Positions 11,590-22,235 of a stretch of DNA of 64,000 nucleotides are shown piece after piece (the first letter of the stretch is position 1; every line of letters begins with the position of its first letter). The notes under the pieces are model-generated. The model saw only the letters and a list, made by a program, of their open reading frames with translations. It was not told the origin of the DNA and made no database searches. The stretch lies in assembly GCF_047675955.1 (NCBI RefSeq), contig NC_132910.1, positions 108,731,143-108,795,142 on the forward strand, written 5' to 3'. The translations under genes and the position numbers were made by a program. This DNA comes from Chlorocebus sabaeus (lineage: Eukaryota; Chordata; Mammalia; Primates; Cercopithecidae).

Positions 11590-12200
11590 ATATGAAATAT
11601 TCTGCCACAATCTCTTCATTCTGGCTGGCCAGAAACCCCATATACTCCAGTGCTATTGGACTTCTGAGATGTCTGTTCATCTTACAGCCTTCTGCAGGGT
11701 TAGGCTTTTCTTCTGCTAGTACTTATAGAATCTCATCCTGGGCACATACAGCTTATTATTTGGCTGATACTTAAGGCAACTTTTTTTTTTTTTTTTTAAT
11801 ACAGGTTTCTCGTCCCCACCCCCCTTTTTTTCCCCAATGCTAACTCATTTTTGTTACCCTACCCGATAAATCCCATAAATCCCGGACCTTAGCAACCCCG
11901 GCCTCTGATCTTTGCTTCCTCTTCCCAGAAAACCTGCTGCTCTCTGTTCGGTCTCCCCTTCCCTGTGTCAAGGTTGGAAAGGTGCTCCAGGCAATAAGCT
12001 AGGGTGACCGTGGAGATCAACTCATATTCTCTCTCTCTCAAGGATCCAGTCCCTGTGTTGTCAGTTTACTCATGCTCAAAATGAATTGCTTCATATATTT
12101 TATCAAGTATTATAGCTGCTTACTGTAGAAGGGTAAGTATAATACCTTTAGTTGGTAATAGCTAGTCCAGAGTTTTCTGATGATCTTATAAATAAAATAA
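11590..12200 (-). mobile_element. Old L1-clade LINE (L1M/HAL1-like), antisense, part 2
   Basis: This resumes the same antisense element: TCTCATCCTGGGCACATACA near 11730, GCAATAAGCTAGGGTGACCG near 11992, CTCTCTCAAGGATCCAGTCC near 12034 and TTCATATATTTTATCAAG near 12090. The equivalent blocks occur in the same order near 63388-63470. A T run (11781-11797) and C-rich sequence near 11818-11832 interrupt it. In the element's own orientation this is the upstream part. Confidence 0.62.
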
Positions 12201-13639
12201 ATCCTTTGTTTCACTTTTAGCAGTTTGTCCCAGACCTATCACCCCAATTTAGTGCAAGAAAATTCTACTTTTCTTTGTACTCTAGCCATTCATATCTAAC
12301 TTACTTTTATTTTAAAATAACAAACTTAAAATCAAAAAGATTTATAGGATCTACACTTAAAATTTCTTTGGGGAATTATCTTCCCAAGAAAAGGGCACAT
12401 GGAATAAATGCAAGACATAGATTCCTGCCATTGTCTTTAGTTTTATCATTTCTAAATACTATAGCTCCACCAGGATTTGAGACTCCCCACTGACAAATGT
12501 ACTAAGTTAAAATCATTGCATTTATTTACTGGGGAGCTATGAATTCTGTTCAGCTATAATCCCTGTGGTCATTACATCTCAAGGTGCCCTCTTTTGCCTC
12601 ATTTACATTCTGAAACCTCTCCTGTTCCATAGAGACAGAGTTCAGCTCAGCCCTCCGCAGTTGGTGTTCAACAGCAGTGAGTACAATGAACTGCTAACTT
12701 ATAATTATTCTAAAAGAATACCACTTGCCACTGAGATAATGGGAGAGAATAATGACATTCAGGAACTTATATAATACATTACTCCTTATTTTAACCTACA
12801 ATTCTAGTTAGACTGCCTTTGGTTACATATTTATTTGTGGTCATAATGTAGTTACCCAACATGATTGACAAGGAGAAAAAAGGTAGGGAAATTGGTAGAG
12901 AAAAAGTAGCCATTATGAAATAGTCCTAAGACCAGTTACCTTCGTATTTCTTTTTTATCACCCAACGGTGCAACACATATTTCTTTTGTTTTTGTACCTA
13001 TAATTCATCTCCCAGCGGGTGACTGGATGGGTGAAAGTGGCTTCGATTTAGTTCTTCCCTGCTTGCCATATCACTATATATTTATTTGGCTTGTTGTTAA
13101 GGTTCACAGTTATACTTTTGAAAACTTTAACAGAAATTCTGACTGAATGAAAACAGCTTGGAAGATATTAGAAAATACAATTTAGAGGAAATATTTTCAA
13201 TTAAATGATTACTTTCCATTGTAGGGGGCTAGGAATTTAAACCATGAGAACCTGACAGATAACAGATTAATTACTATTAGTCCCATGTTTCAAAATATCA
13301 ACTACATAAATAATAGATTTATTTAAGCATTGTAGGTAGTTATGTATATATATTTATTATTTATCAAATAGTCATAATATGATGTATAAAAAATAAATGT
13401 ACTGTTATTAAGTTTTTTCACATTTTCTTCATGTTATAAATATATTACCTCTTAACTTCATTCTAGTCTATGTTCTTTTTATGCCAACCTATCATAATAA
13501 CCTTTTTAATTCCTTGAGTACATACCAAAAATCACAATCTCCCTCTTTTTTTTAGTTTTGCCTTGCTTAGAAATCTTTCCACATAGCAATTGCCTACTCA
13601 TTGCCAAGTATCAGTCTAAAAAACAGATTTTGTTCACAG
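12201..13639. other. Non-coding, no feature recognised
   Basis: Unique AT-rich sequence. Short frames at 12275-12493 and 12565-12774 carry no recognisable domain. The stretch near 13340-13400 is rich in TATATA-type sequence. Confidence 0.5.
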
Positions 13640-13885
13640 AATCCTTTCTTGGCATCTCTACCAAGAACAGGTCTATTTTTAGTTGCTATATGCTCACACA
13701 GGATCATATACTGGGTTTCCTATATTTCTGCAATGTTCATCTTTTTATACATACTGAAAACTCTATGAGGCAGAAGCTAGATTAATTTTACTTGCTGCCA
13801 TCTACCCTGTACCCAGTATCCAACGCATTGCTCTGAATGTAGTAGGCGCTCTATAAAAATAGAATACCTGGGGAACACATAAATG
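13640..13885 (+). mobile_element. L2 LINE 3' end, sense
   Basis: CTATGAGGCAGAAGC near 13763, CCATCTACCCTGTACCCAGT near 13798 and GTAGTAGGCGCTCTATAAAAAT near 13839, followed by an AATGAAT tail, match the order of the L2 3' UTR (summary block, 'tagtaggtgctcaataaat', short tail). Fossil copy. Confidence 0.68.
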
Positions 13886-13936
13886 AATTTTAGGATTTCC
13901 TTAAAACAATAATTTTAAAATATTCACTCCAGCCTT

Positions 13937-13981
13937 TATGCACGTGCACACGTGCGCGCACACACACACACACGTGTGCAC
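13937..13981. repeat. Perfect alternating purine-pyrimidine tract, Z-DNA candidate
   Basis: Forty-five bases alternate pyrimidine and purine without a break: ATGCACGTGCACACGTGCGC, then GC/CA dinucleotides, then CACGTGTGCA. It includes GCGCGC, CACGTG and a (CA)n core. Such tracts adopt left-handed Z-DNA readily under negative supercoiling. This is a sequence property, and use in the cell is not shown. Confidence 0.9.
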
Positions 13982-16194
13982 TGAAAGTCCTTTACTGTGG
14001 AGCACTGGAAGCTCTAGGATACACTGTACTGAGCCAGAAGTTGTTGATTTGCTTCTCTGTAATTGGTCAACAATAATATTTAGTATACAAAATAGATATC
14101 GGCACATGACCAGGTAACTGAATAAAATACGATAAATTTATTTAATCACCTAGATCCTGGTTCATATAATACTAGAAACAAATAAACTGTTTCCACCTCA
14201 TGTATTTACTTAATTTATTGATTGTATTACTCAGAAAATTCAGTAAGAGTTTATACGCATTGCAAGTATATATTTAATTAAAACTAAATGGAAGAGACTG
14301 ACCTCAACTGTCATAGAAGATTTTCATTGTAATGTAATGAGCTTTTTAACGCTCTTATACTAATTTACATCTTTAATTTATGTTAGTAAAATTCTGACAT
14401 TATTACAGGCATTACTCCCTGAACATGTTTCCCAGTAAGTGTAAATATCACACTGGGAATTTTTCAGGAACCAAGTCTTGGTCAATATTTCTATGCTACC
14501 ACAGGCAGGGTGTTATAAGAGCTAACAGATGTTTAAAAATAATCCTTAGTAATAACATTTAAATGGATCTTGATTCACATTTTGATTATCATACTAGTCA
14601 TTTGAGGGAATTTTGCCATTATTTTCACCAATATATTAATAGTTCCATCTTTGCACTTTAAGTTTTACTTTCACTGAGGTAATGAAGATCTGAGAAGCAT
14701 ACTCCGGGCTTGGGTTAATCACAGCAGGACTGCAGGAATCTCAAGGCGGCCTGTTTCTAGTGTAACACCTTGAATTTCCCCTCAATTTCCTTCTCTAAGA
14801 CTGTGCCCTAAAACAAATGCTTATTTTTTCTTAAGTATAATAAATTAATACTTTTCATATACTGTTTCATTTAAAAAAATATTTTCATTTATTGCTTCTT
14901 CACTAAGAGTGAGATCAGAAATTACACAGATTAAGTATCTCCTGGATACATCTGAGAAATATTTACAGATATTTAGGGAAAAATGGGTCAATCAAGTATT
15001 ATATTTTTCACATGATGGATGAAAAAAAAATACATTTTCTCTTGAAACAGAACATATTAAATAATAACTGTTATGTGTAAAATGAAACCCACTGTATGAA
15101 TTTTTTTCTCTTGTACTGAGGAATAATTAAATAAAGATGTCTTTTTAATTAAAATTAAATAAAGCCAAATGCTTCTAAGCAAAAATATTTATATTTAATT
15201 ATTCTAACTCATTCACGGTATGTTGTAAGGTCCAGGCATCTCAAACTTTTTTATTGTACTGAATCTTGTAACATGCAAGTTTCTTCTAATGTTTAACTAG
15301 ATCAAATAAGGTAACATTGTCCAAATGATCTAGTTTAGTGAATGCAATCCAAACACATCAACCTGTTTTGTATTATGAATATAATCTGCCTTCCTATCTT
15401 CATTAAGAGGAAAAAATTTTCCCAATGTAATATTTTTCCCAGTAGCTTAGTTCAAAATGTTTTAACTATGCAAATGGAAAAATTGGAAACTCAAGCACTG
15501 GTGATTCTTCTTACATTAACTTTCAAATAGCCAATGTATTTACTATATTTAGTAAAATCAAGGTTTAATTCTTTACATTGGTCCAATTAAAATAACCTTT
15601 ATCCAAAGATATGCTGTCAATGGTAGGTGCATTAATTACAAATGCTGAGCATCACAAAACAGCATGATCTTTCATTTAAAAATCACAGCTCTTTGCCCAG
15701 TTAAATAACAAAGCAGCAGGGAAATTTTATGGTTCAGGGACTTAAGCAGTGAAGTAGAAGCTCCAAGATTTTAAAAACAAAAAATATCTCATCTTATCTG
15801 CAGAATGATCTTAGACAAGTCATCTAATACTAGTTAATTCCTCAAGTTTTATTATGAGAACATACTAGAAAATCGGAAAGCTTATTTAGATATAGGTTGT
15901 GCAGAAGAATCAGATGTTAAATCTAACCTGTTCAAATTGAATTCTGAAACTACATGCACAATGAAACAACCATGTTATCTTCATCAGTACTAGAAAAAAA
16001 TCACTATTTTGTCTTTAAAAGAACAACAATACCTTTTCCATTGAAACAATTTTAGCTACAGGTTATTATTTTACTCACCTACATTGGCCTAATTGTATTG
16101 ATTCAAAACATTTTAAAATACTTACAGATAATATCTATAATAATTAAAATATGCCATGAATTAGAGGAAAAGTATACAAAAAGTATGATGAAAT
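13982..16194. other. Unique AT-rich non-coding sequence
   Basis: About 2.2 kb without an assigned repeat. A very decayed sense MIR may lie near 15740-15860 (ATCTTAGACAAGTCATCTAA near 15809, CTCAAGTTTTATTATGAGAA near 15842). I see no exon. Confidence 0.5.
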
Positions 16195-16440
16195 GAGGAA
16201 AGTACAGTATTTGTAGAGGTAAGATCTTGCTTCAAACCCAGCCCTACTACTAGTTTGATGATTGAACATGGGCAGCTGATTGAACATCTTGATTTTATGT
16301 TTTTAAAGGGATGAATTGCAAAATAATCTGACTCTCTTACATCTCATGACTGAAAGAGTTCAATGAGAAAATATTCGTTAATGGCAAACCATGTTTGAAA
16401 CTTATATTGCCATCATTATTACTCTCCATCATTACCTATA
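16195..16440 (+). mobile_element. MIR SINE, sense
   Basis: TCTTGCTTCAAACCCAGCCC near 16225, GATGATTGAACATGGGCAGC near 16257 and the ATGAGAAAATATTCGTTAATG tail region near 16362 follow MIR order, with the CATCATTATTACTC end near 16411. Diverged. Confidence 0.6.
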
Positions 16441-17429
16441 AATAATAATTAAAGGAAAGATGGGTCCAGTTACGCCTAAACTAAGGATTCAATCTAACTC
16501 TGGAAATTGCTTTTGTGATAGCCAATTATGAAATGCGCATAAGTGATTGTCTCACCCATGCTGGACAGAGATGGTTTGAGAAGTGGGTATGTAAGGAGGG
16601 GACTAGGACAGAGATAGAAAGGTTATTAATATTTTAAAATCTGAGATTAACATAGCACAGAAAAAGGACCTGTCCTTATCTGTTGGTGGCTCTAAGCACT
16701 CACGTGTTTGTGTGTGATTCTCTCAGAAGAGATGTCATTTCATTTTAGAAACATTGGAATCGTTAGTGCAGCATGGATCTCAAAGTGTTCAGAGCACCCT
16801 TTTGGTTTTTGTGATGGTTTCTATACAAGACACCTCTTGTTACCAGAACCAATTTGCCATAGACATAGGAATAATACCAGAAAAGAAAAGTTTATTTTTT
16901 TGTCAAATGGATTCTTAAGAAAAAATTTACCAGTATATTATGTTTTTTGAGTCAAATTGATTCTTAAGAGAACATTTACCAACACGTGAATAAATGTTTT
17001 CTAAATTAGACTAAACTACTATGGCAGAGCAAAAATTAATACAGTTTCACCTTACTTCTATTGCATTTCAAAAGAAATGTTCACAATTAGAGTGAAAGGG
17101 CATAATTCCGTCATCCAGCACCTGCTTTCATTCCCCAGCACAATGTAGAGACCATTGCAAGGGTTCACCCCAACATAGACAGTCAGCCATTAATTGAAAT
17201 TCAATCTTTGATTGTTTTTCTGTATATTTAAGTAATGCAGATTTATGGGTCTTATTTATTGATACAAATTTAAAATTCACCTCATGGATTTTTTCCACGA
17301 AATTATATTCTAATATTTGTGTCAAATCTCCATATTCTAGACACCTCCTCTGAACTTTTTAAGCTGTTTATAGTCCTACATTTTTTGACCATGAACACTT
17401 TCATACTTGTATTATAGATAATATATACT
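16441..17429. other. Non-coding, no feature recognised
   Basis: Unique sequence. A direct repeat of the words GTCAAATTGATTCTTAAGA / GTCAAATGGATTCTTAAGA occurs near 16902 and 16951, with similar flanks (AACATTTACC / AAAATTTACC), showing a local duplication of about 30 bp with a 49-bp offset. Confidence 0.55.
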
Positions 17430-17570
17430 AGTACATTACATCCACCAGCAGATTTAATGTTTTTGAAAACAAGTCACTGTATCTACAACACTAGGCAACA
17501 TGTCAGAGATTTTGCACATGGCAGATAGTCAATAAATGTTTTTTAAAAGAGTAAATGGATGGATGGATAA
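17430..17570 (+). mobile_element. L2 LINE 3' end, sense
   Basis: GGCAGATAGTCAATAAATGT near 17519, followed by TTTTTTAAAAGAGTAAATGG and two ATGG units, matches the L2 3' terminus ('cacatagtaggtgctcaataaatg' plus a short tandem tail). Only the last ~140 bp is recognisable. Confidence 0.6.
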
Positions 17571-18069
17571 AACCAGTCATTTAATAATTATTTTTAGATG
17601 TGAGGGCATTTCTAAAAGGTTTTAGGTACACATCAAAATGAGCCTTTTTGTGTATATGCTTTTATGCACGAAAAAATCAAAACCTTGTTTTGGGGAAAAA
17701 AACAGAATTTCAGTTTATAAAACTTGCCATAAAATTTTCTTGCATAAAGATGTGTTATTTGTGAAATAAATATTAAACAACATGTTTACAGACAGGTTTA
17801 AAGTCAGTTCATAGAAATAGTTAAATGTTACTATTAACAATAATGTCTTTTTAGGAAAGAAAATGTTCTTTATAGTAATACAAATTAAACAAGTTGTTTT
17901 TTCCAGATCTAATATGCACCTATTTTGTATTATTTTTAATTTTTGTCATCCTTCTTATATATAAGAGAAAAATAAAGTAAAAACCTTCAATATAGAAGAA
18001 TTCAACTATCTACATTCAAAAAAGAGAAATAAAAGGAAGAAAAATATTTTAAAAAGAAAGAACAGGATA
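17571..18069. other. AT-rich non-coding, no feature recognised
   Basis: Unique AT-rich sequence leading up to the large microsatellite. Confidence 0.5.
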
Positions 18070-18363
18070 AAGGAAGGAAAGATGGAAGGAAAGAAGGAAG
18101 GAAGGAAGGAAGGAAGGAGGGAAGGAAGGAAGGAGGGAAGGAGGGAAGGAAGGATGGAAGGAAGGAAGGAAGGAAGGAAGGAAGGAAGGAAGGAAGGAAG
18201 GAAGGAAGGAAGGAAGGAAGGAAGGAAAGAAGGAAGGAAGGAAGGAGGGAGGGAAGGAAGGAAGGAAGGAAGGAAGGAAGGAAGGAAGGAAGGAAGGAAG
18301 GAAGGAAGAAGGAAGGGAGGGAGGAGGAAAGAAGGAACGGAAAGGAAAGGAAGAAGGAAAATG
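18070..18363. repeat. (GGAA)n purine microsatellite, ~294 bp
   Basis: An almost pure purine strand of GGAA units with interspersed GGGA, GGAT and AAGA variants. GGAA is the core of ETS-factor sites, and long homopurine runs can form triplex DNA. Long minus-strand frames of 209 and 178 codons cross it as runs of Ser-Leu-Pro and Ile-Tyr-Leu-Ser. They exist only because 4-nt units repeat through all frames without stops, and they are not genes. Confidence 0.97.
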
Positions 18364-18433
18364 ATAAATAGGTAGATAGATAATGTAGATAGCTAACCAG
18401 ATAGGTACGTAGGTAGGTAGGTAGGTAGGTAGG

Positions 18434-18494
<61 letters not shown>

Positions 18495-18507
18495 CGATAG
18501 ATCGATA
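18364..18507. repeat. Compound (GTAG)n(GATA)n microsatellite
   Basis: Degenerate TAGA/TAGG units give way to a GTAG run (about 18409-18434), then roughly 15 uninterrupted GATA units (18435-18493), then GATC-interrupted units. A GATA array of this length is expected to be highly polymorphic. Confidence 0.95.
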
Positions 18508-18545
18508 AAGAGAGAGACTGAGAGAGAGAGAAGACAAATAGAGAG
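18508..18545. repeat. (GA)n low-complexity tail
   Basis: AGAGAGAGACTGAGAGAGAG continues the purine-rich compound block and ends in GACAAATAGAGAGAG. Confidence 0.85.
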
Positions 18546-19494
18546 AGAAAAAAGAAAATATATCCAGGAGGAGTAGTGGCAACATGCCCTAATTCTGACT
18601 CCCCATCAGAAAACAAGAAACTCTCCCACAAACAAAGTAATTCTCAATCTTGACTTATCTGATTTTAGTGGAAAAAGACTTCAGTTTTACCAGTGCCTAT
18701 CACAGACTGGGTATGACCCAATTCTGCTATTCAGAAATAGTCCTTAGAATTTAATATTGCCATCTATTACAGTCATAGTCTGTATATGTAAATACAAAGG
18801 AGAAAATAATTCTGCAAAAGAAAATGCTGTATTTAATTAATGCCCAAGGGAAGCCATGAAAAAGAAAAAAATTGTAGTTGTCATGTCCTAATTTTAAACA
18901 CTGTTTACCAGATTTATTTACATGTACTGTTCTAGCCACCCACTCAGTAGTTTGATGAGAGCAGAGCAGAGCACTTCCATGCAGAACAGATCCTTTGCTT
19001 CCAGAACTCAGAGTGAGTAATAGGATAAAAAGACATCTGAAGGAGCTGCATCTTAATACAGCTAAATTCTATGGCTTATGGCAGACCCTTGGTTATAAAC
19101 ACCTGCTCATACACAAGCAGATGTAAAGGATACCATGTGCTTATATTGCCACATCAACTATATTCTTGCAAGGTAATGAAACATTTGGTTAATATAATAT
19201 AGCCTCTACAGGCCTTCCCAGAAATTTTTTGCCAAATCCATCTTAATGGAACAGTTTATACATTTGTTTTTCTATTCTAAGGACACATTTCTAGGGAAAA
19301 AAAAAATAGAAAAATCAGGTGATTTCTCTTTCAATCTTATCATGGCTGAAAGAGGCAAGTCTTGTTTCTGACACAGATTGAATAAATGTTAACCTCTACT
19401 CACTGGAGGCAGAGATCCCTAACACTGAACCACACCAATGCATTGATATGCCCATATAAAAAGAAGAGAAAAGAATTACTATGGGAATTTCTGG
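18546..19494. other. Non-coding, no feature recognised
   Basis: Unique sequence after the microsatellite. I see no exon, repeat family or RNA gene. Confidence 0.5.
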
Positions 19495-19640
19495 GCTGGA
19501 TGCCTTACATAAATGTTATCTCATTTGATATTCACAGTATTTAAATGGGGTAAAATTTTATTCCTAATTTATCCATGAAAATGTTTAAAGAATCAGCTTG
19601 CCAACCAGAATCCTAAATCAAGTCTCCCTATTCTAAGCCT
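19495..19640 (-). mobile_element. MIR SINE fragment, antisense
   Basis: GGATGCCTTACATAAATGTTATCTC-like order near 19498-19523, GATATTCACAGTATTTAAAT near 19526 and ATCAGCTTGCCAACCAGAAT near 19592 resemble the antisense MIR core and tRNA-related end. It is short and decayed, and could instead be unique sequence. Confidence 0.4.
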
Positions 19641-19895
19641 GTGTTGCTTCCATGCATAGTGTGTCACCTAAGGTACAACGAAACTGTTAATTTATTACTG
19701 CTTATGTCCCAAGTCTACCAGCTAGTCCACAATTACACAAATTGTGGTTCTATATTTTCACGGCATACTTCTTCCTCCAGGTCACTCTCTGATGTAATCC
19801 CTAACCTTTGGCTTGTACTCTGCAATGTCCCCAGCTCTTCCTAGTATTTTACCATATTACCGATACGGTATGGGTGTATGGAAAAGAAAAACAGA

Positions 19896-20270
19896 TGTAC
19901 TAGACTGGACGCTGTCCCTTCAAAATTCATGATCATCCTGAAATCTCAGAAATCTCAGAGTGTGACATGATCCAATATGACCGAGTCCTAATCAGGAAAG
20001 CAGAAGAGGCATAGAGTCAAGTTGATGCTGTGAAGAAGACAGAGGTAGAGGTTGATATGATGCCTCTACAAGCCAAGGAACATCAAGGATTGCTGTCATC
20101 CACCAGAAGCCAGGAAGAGACACGGAAGAATTCTCCCGCAGAGCCTGTCTCTGCCAACACCTTTCTTTCAAACTTCTAGACTCCAAAACTGTCAGTCAAC
20201 ACATTTCTACTGTTTTAAGCCTTTTGCTGTTTGTGGTCATTTGTTAGGGCAATCCTGGGAAACTAATACA
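19896..20270 (+). mobile_element. MLT1 MaLR LTR, sense
   Basis: It reads in MLT1 order: CCCTTCAAAATTCATGATCA at 19916-19935, TGATCCAATATGACCGAGTC near 19968, GCCTCTACAAGCCAAGGAAC near 20061, CACCAGAAGCCAGGAAGAGA at 20101, CAGAGCCTGTCTCTGCCAAC at 20139, then TTTCTACTGTTTTAAGCC near 20203 and the terminal AACTAATACA ending at 20270. It starts at TGTACTAGACTGG. No clear 5-bp target duplication is left. Solo LTR. Confidence 0.88.
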
Positions 20271-20388
20271 CTGGGTAACTGGTTTTACAGACTGAGATGC
20301 TTATTCCAAATTTTTTTGCTTAATCTACACTGTTCTCTCTTTATGCTTATCCAAGAACAACAATTTTTCTGCTATTTCATGGAGTCAT

Positions 20389-20796
20389 TGCTATGGTTTG
20401 AATATGCCCCCTCCAAAATTCCTATTGGAGCCTAATCTCTGTGGTGGAGGTGTTAAGTGGTGGGGCCTTTTGAGGAGTGATTAAGTCCTGAGGGCTCCAC
20501 CCTTATAAATGGATTAGCACACACAAAGGGGCTGAAGCAAACTACCTTTGGCCTTTTTTGCTCTTTCTTTTACCATGTGAGGACACAGCATTTATCCCCT
20601 TTTACCCATTCTGCCTCTTCCATAATGTGGGGACAACAAGACAGTGCATTCTATGAGGAACAGGCCTTCGCCACTTCCTGCCACTTCCCTCATCTGGAAC
20701 TCCCCAGCCTCCAGAACTGTGAAAAATAAATTTCTATTCTTTATAAATTACCAGATCTGGAGTATTTTCCTATAGTAGCACAAGCAAACTAAGACA
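20389..20796 (+). mobile_element. MST/MLT1-type MaLR LTR, sense
   Basis: It starts TGCTATGGTTTGAATATG and ends AGCAAACTAAGACA, 408 bp. Internal marks are GGTGGGGCCTTTTGAGGAGT near 20459, CTCCACCCTTATAAATGGAT near 20496 (the TATA-like position), CCATGTGAGGACACAGCA near 20573 and CCTCCAGAACTGTGAAAAAT near 20709 next to an AATAAA at 20725-20731. Flanking GTCAT (20384-20388) and GTCTT (20797-20801) fit a 5-bp target duplication with one change. It is a solo LTR, 118 bp downstream of the MLT1 and in the same orientation. Confidence 0.9.
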
Positions 20797-21282
20797 GTCT
20801 TTCTCTGTTCTAGTCCAAGTTCAAATACTTTCTCCTGGATGCTTGAATTTCAAGCACCTTTCATCTTGCCTGCTCTTTGCCTTGTTTTCCCTCAAACCTC
20901 TTGAAGACATTGATCCGTAAATAATTTTTTATGAAATTTCAAATAATCTTGCATCACCAGAAGCGTTGGAAGAGAGGTGATGAGTTAAAGACTCCTTTGA
21001 AAGGGTGGACTCACTCTCACTATTGCAGTAGAAGGAGGGATGTGGCTTCAGCCCTGCCTGGCGTATCTCTCACCAGGAGCCGTCAAATGAGGGATGTGAA
21101 CTGGATGATCTCTCAGGACTAATCATTCTGATCTTAATTCTTCTTTCAGGACAGGCTGCACATAGCATAGAGAGGGCCTTCCTTCATGATATTTGATGCC
21201 ACAATGGCTGAAATATTCACAATTTGCAATACCAGACCTAATAGTAGGTGTTAAAACTGGACAATAAAACAAACAGTTGACA
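20797..21282. other. Non-coding, no feature recognised
   Basis: Unique sequence. A 63-codon plus-strand frame (20931-21122) has no recognised domain. Confidence 0.5.
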
Positions 21283-21493
21283 GTCAGTTATTTAGGTTTT
21301 GGACACCCTGCCCTTTTTGCCCTTTCCATGAAGACAAACAAGGAAAAGATGAACAAGAGCCACCTGCTGTCTTCTGAAGCTTCTTGTCAGGTCGGCTGGC
21401 GTCATGGGACTTCGCCAGCGTGTTTTGCAGCAGCACAAGGACCCTGCTGAGGTGCCGTCTGCACTCTGAGACCTGGAATCTTGACTGGAATTA
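21283..21493 (-). other. CpG-bearing block with exon-like open frame, unassigned
   Basis: Read on the minus strand, a frame open from just after a TAA (about 21493) to a TGA (about 21283) encodes about 70 residues with no Met. Its middle reads VLLQNTLAKSHDASRPDKK. The part 21472 down to 21364 (109 nt) is bounded by a plausible acceptor (GATTCCAG before it) and a plausible donor (AGCAG then GTGGCT). The block holds several CpGs in a CpG-poor window. A different, ATG-started frame of 101 codons (21292-21597, minus) overlaps it. I do not recognise either product. It could be a conserved exon, a pseudogene fragment, an unassigned repeat or chance. Confidence 0.3.
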
Positions 21494-21984
21494 CCTGCCA
21501 ATGCCAAAGTCAGAGACAGTACAAGTCTCACGGTTACAGTGACAATATTTTTTACATAAGAATCAGGACACAGTGTCTGACAGGTGCAGCTATACATATG
21601 GGAACAATGAAACAGGACATTTAAATTCAGAACTGTCCTAGAAAAGGTGACATATATCTCAGCCTAAAGTTATCTGATCTGGGTGCCATAATAATTATGA
21701 GAGAAAAGTAAAATTGGAGTTCTTTAGTCTAAGAACCAAAAAACCAATGGGTGACTAAAACAACTTTACATTAACTATTTTAACATTGATCTCAGAGTGC
21801 TGAAAAATTTTCATATGATATTATCATATAATAAATACTCTATAATTGTATTTTATAAAGATCTTTAATTAGACTATAAAAATAATATTTTAAATGAAAG
21901 TTAAAACAATGTTGAAGAGCTGTATATATGCTCATATCAGTAACTTTTTCATATACTATTAGTCAGACTCATGAAGGTGATAAT
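21494..21984. other. Non-coding, no feature recognised
   Basis: Unique sequence, turning AT-rich after 21780. I see nothing to annotate. Confidence 0.5.
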
Positions 21985-22235
21985 ACTAATGATGCTGGTC
22001 ACTGTTAACAATTGAGTGCATTCTATGTGCCAGGCATTGTTAGGTAAGGTAACATACACATGAAGTCTTCTATATGCATTGTCTCATCTAATTCTCACAA
22101 CAACATGTAATATCTGCATTTTACTCTACTTTACACATGATAACATCTAAGCCCAAAGTCACACAGCTAGAAAAATTGCAGAGCAGGATTTAAACCCACT
22201 TCTATCTAAATACAAAGAATGTGCCCTTTAACACA
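21985..22235 (-). mobile_element. MIR SINE, antisense, near full length
   Basis: Antisense MIR order is clear: TTGAGTGCATTCTATGTGCC at 22012-22031, AGGCATTGTTAGG after it, TCTCATCTAATTCTCACAAC at 22082, TTTACTCTACTTTACACATG at 22119, AGTCACACAGCTAGAAAAAT at 22158 and AGCAGGATTTAAACCCACTT at 22181. The MIR core is in the middle. Confidence 0.92.

Noticed and set aside
18002..18631. Minus-strand open frames of 209 and 178 codons, the first being among the longest in the window
   Set aside because: They are translations of 4-bp microsatellites (Pro-Ser-Phe-Leu and Ile-Tyr-Leu-Ser runs). Tandem 4-mers without stops stay open in all frames.
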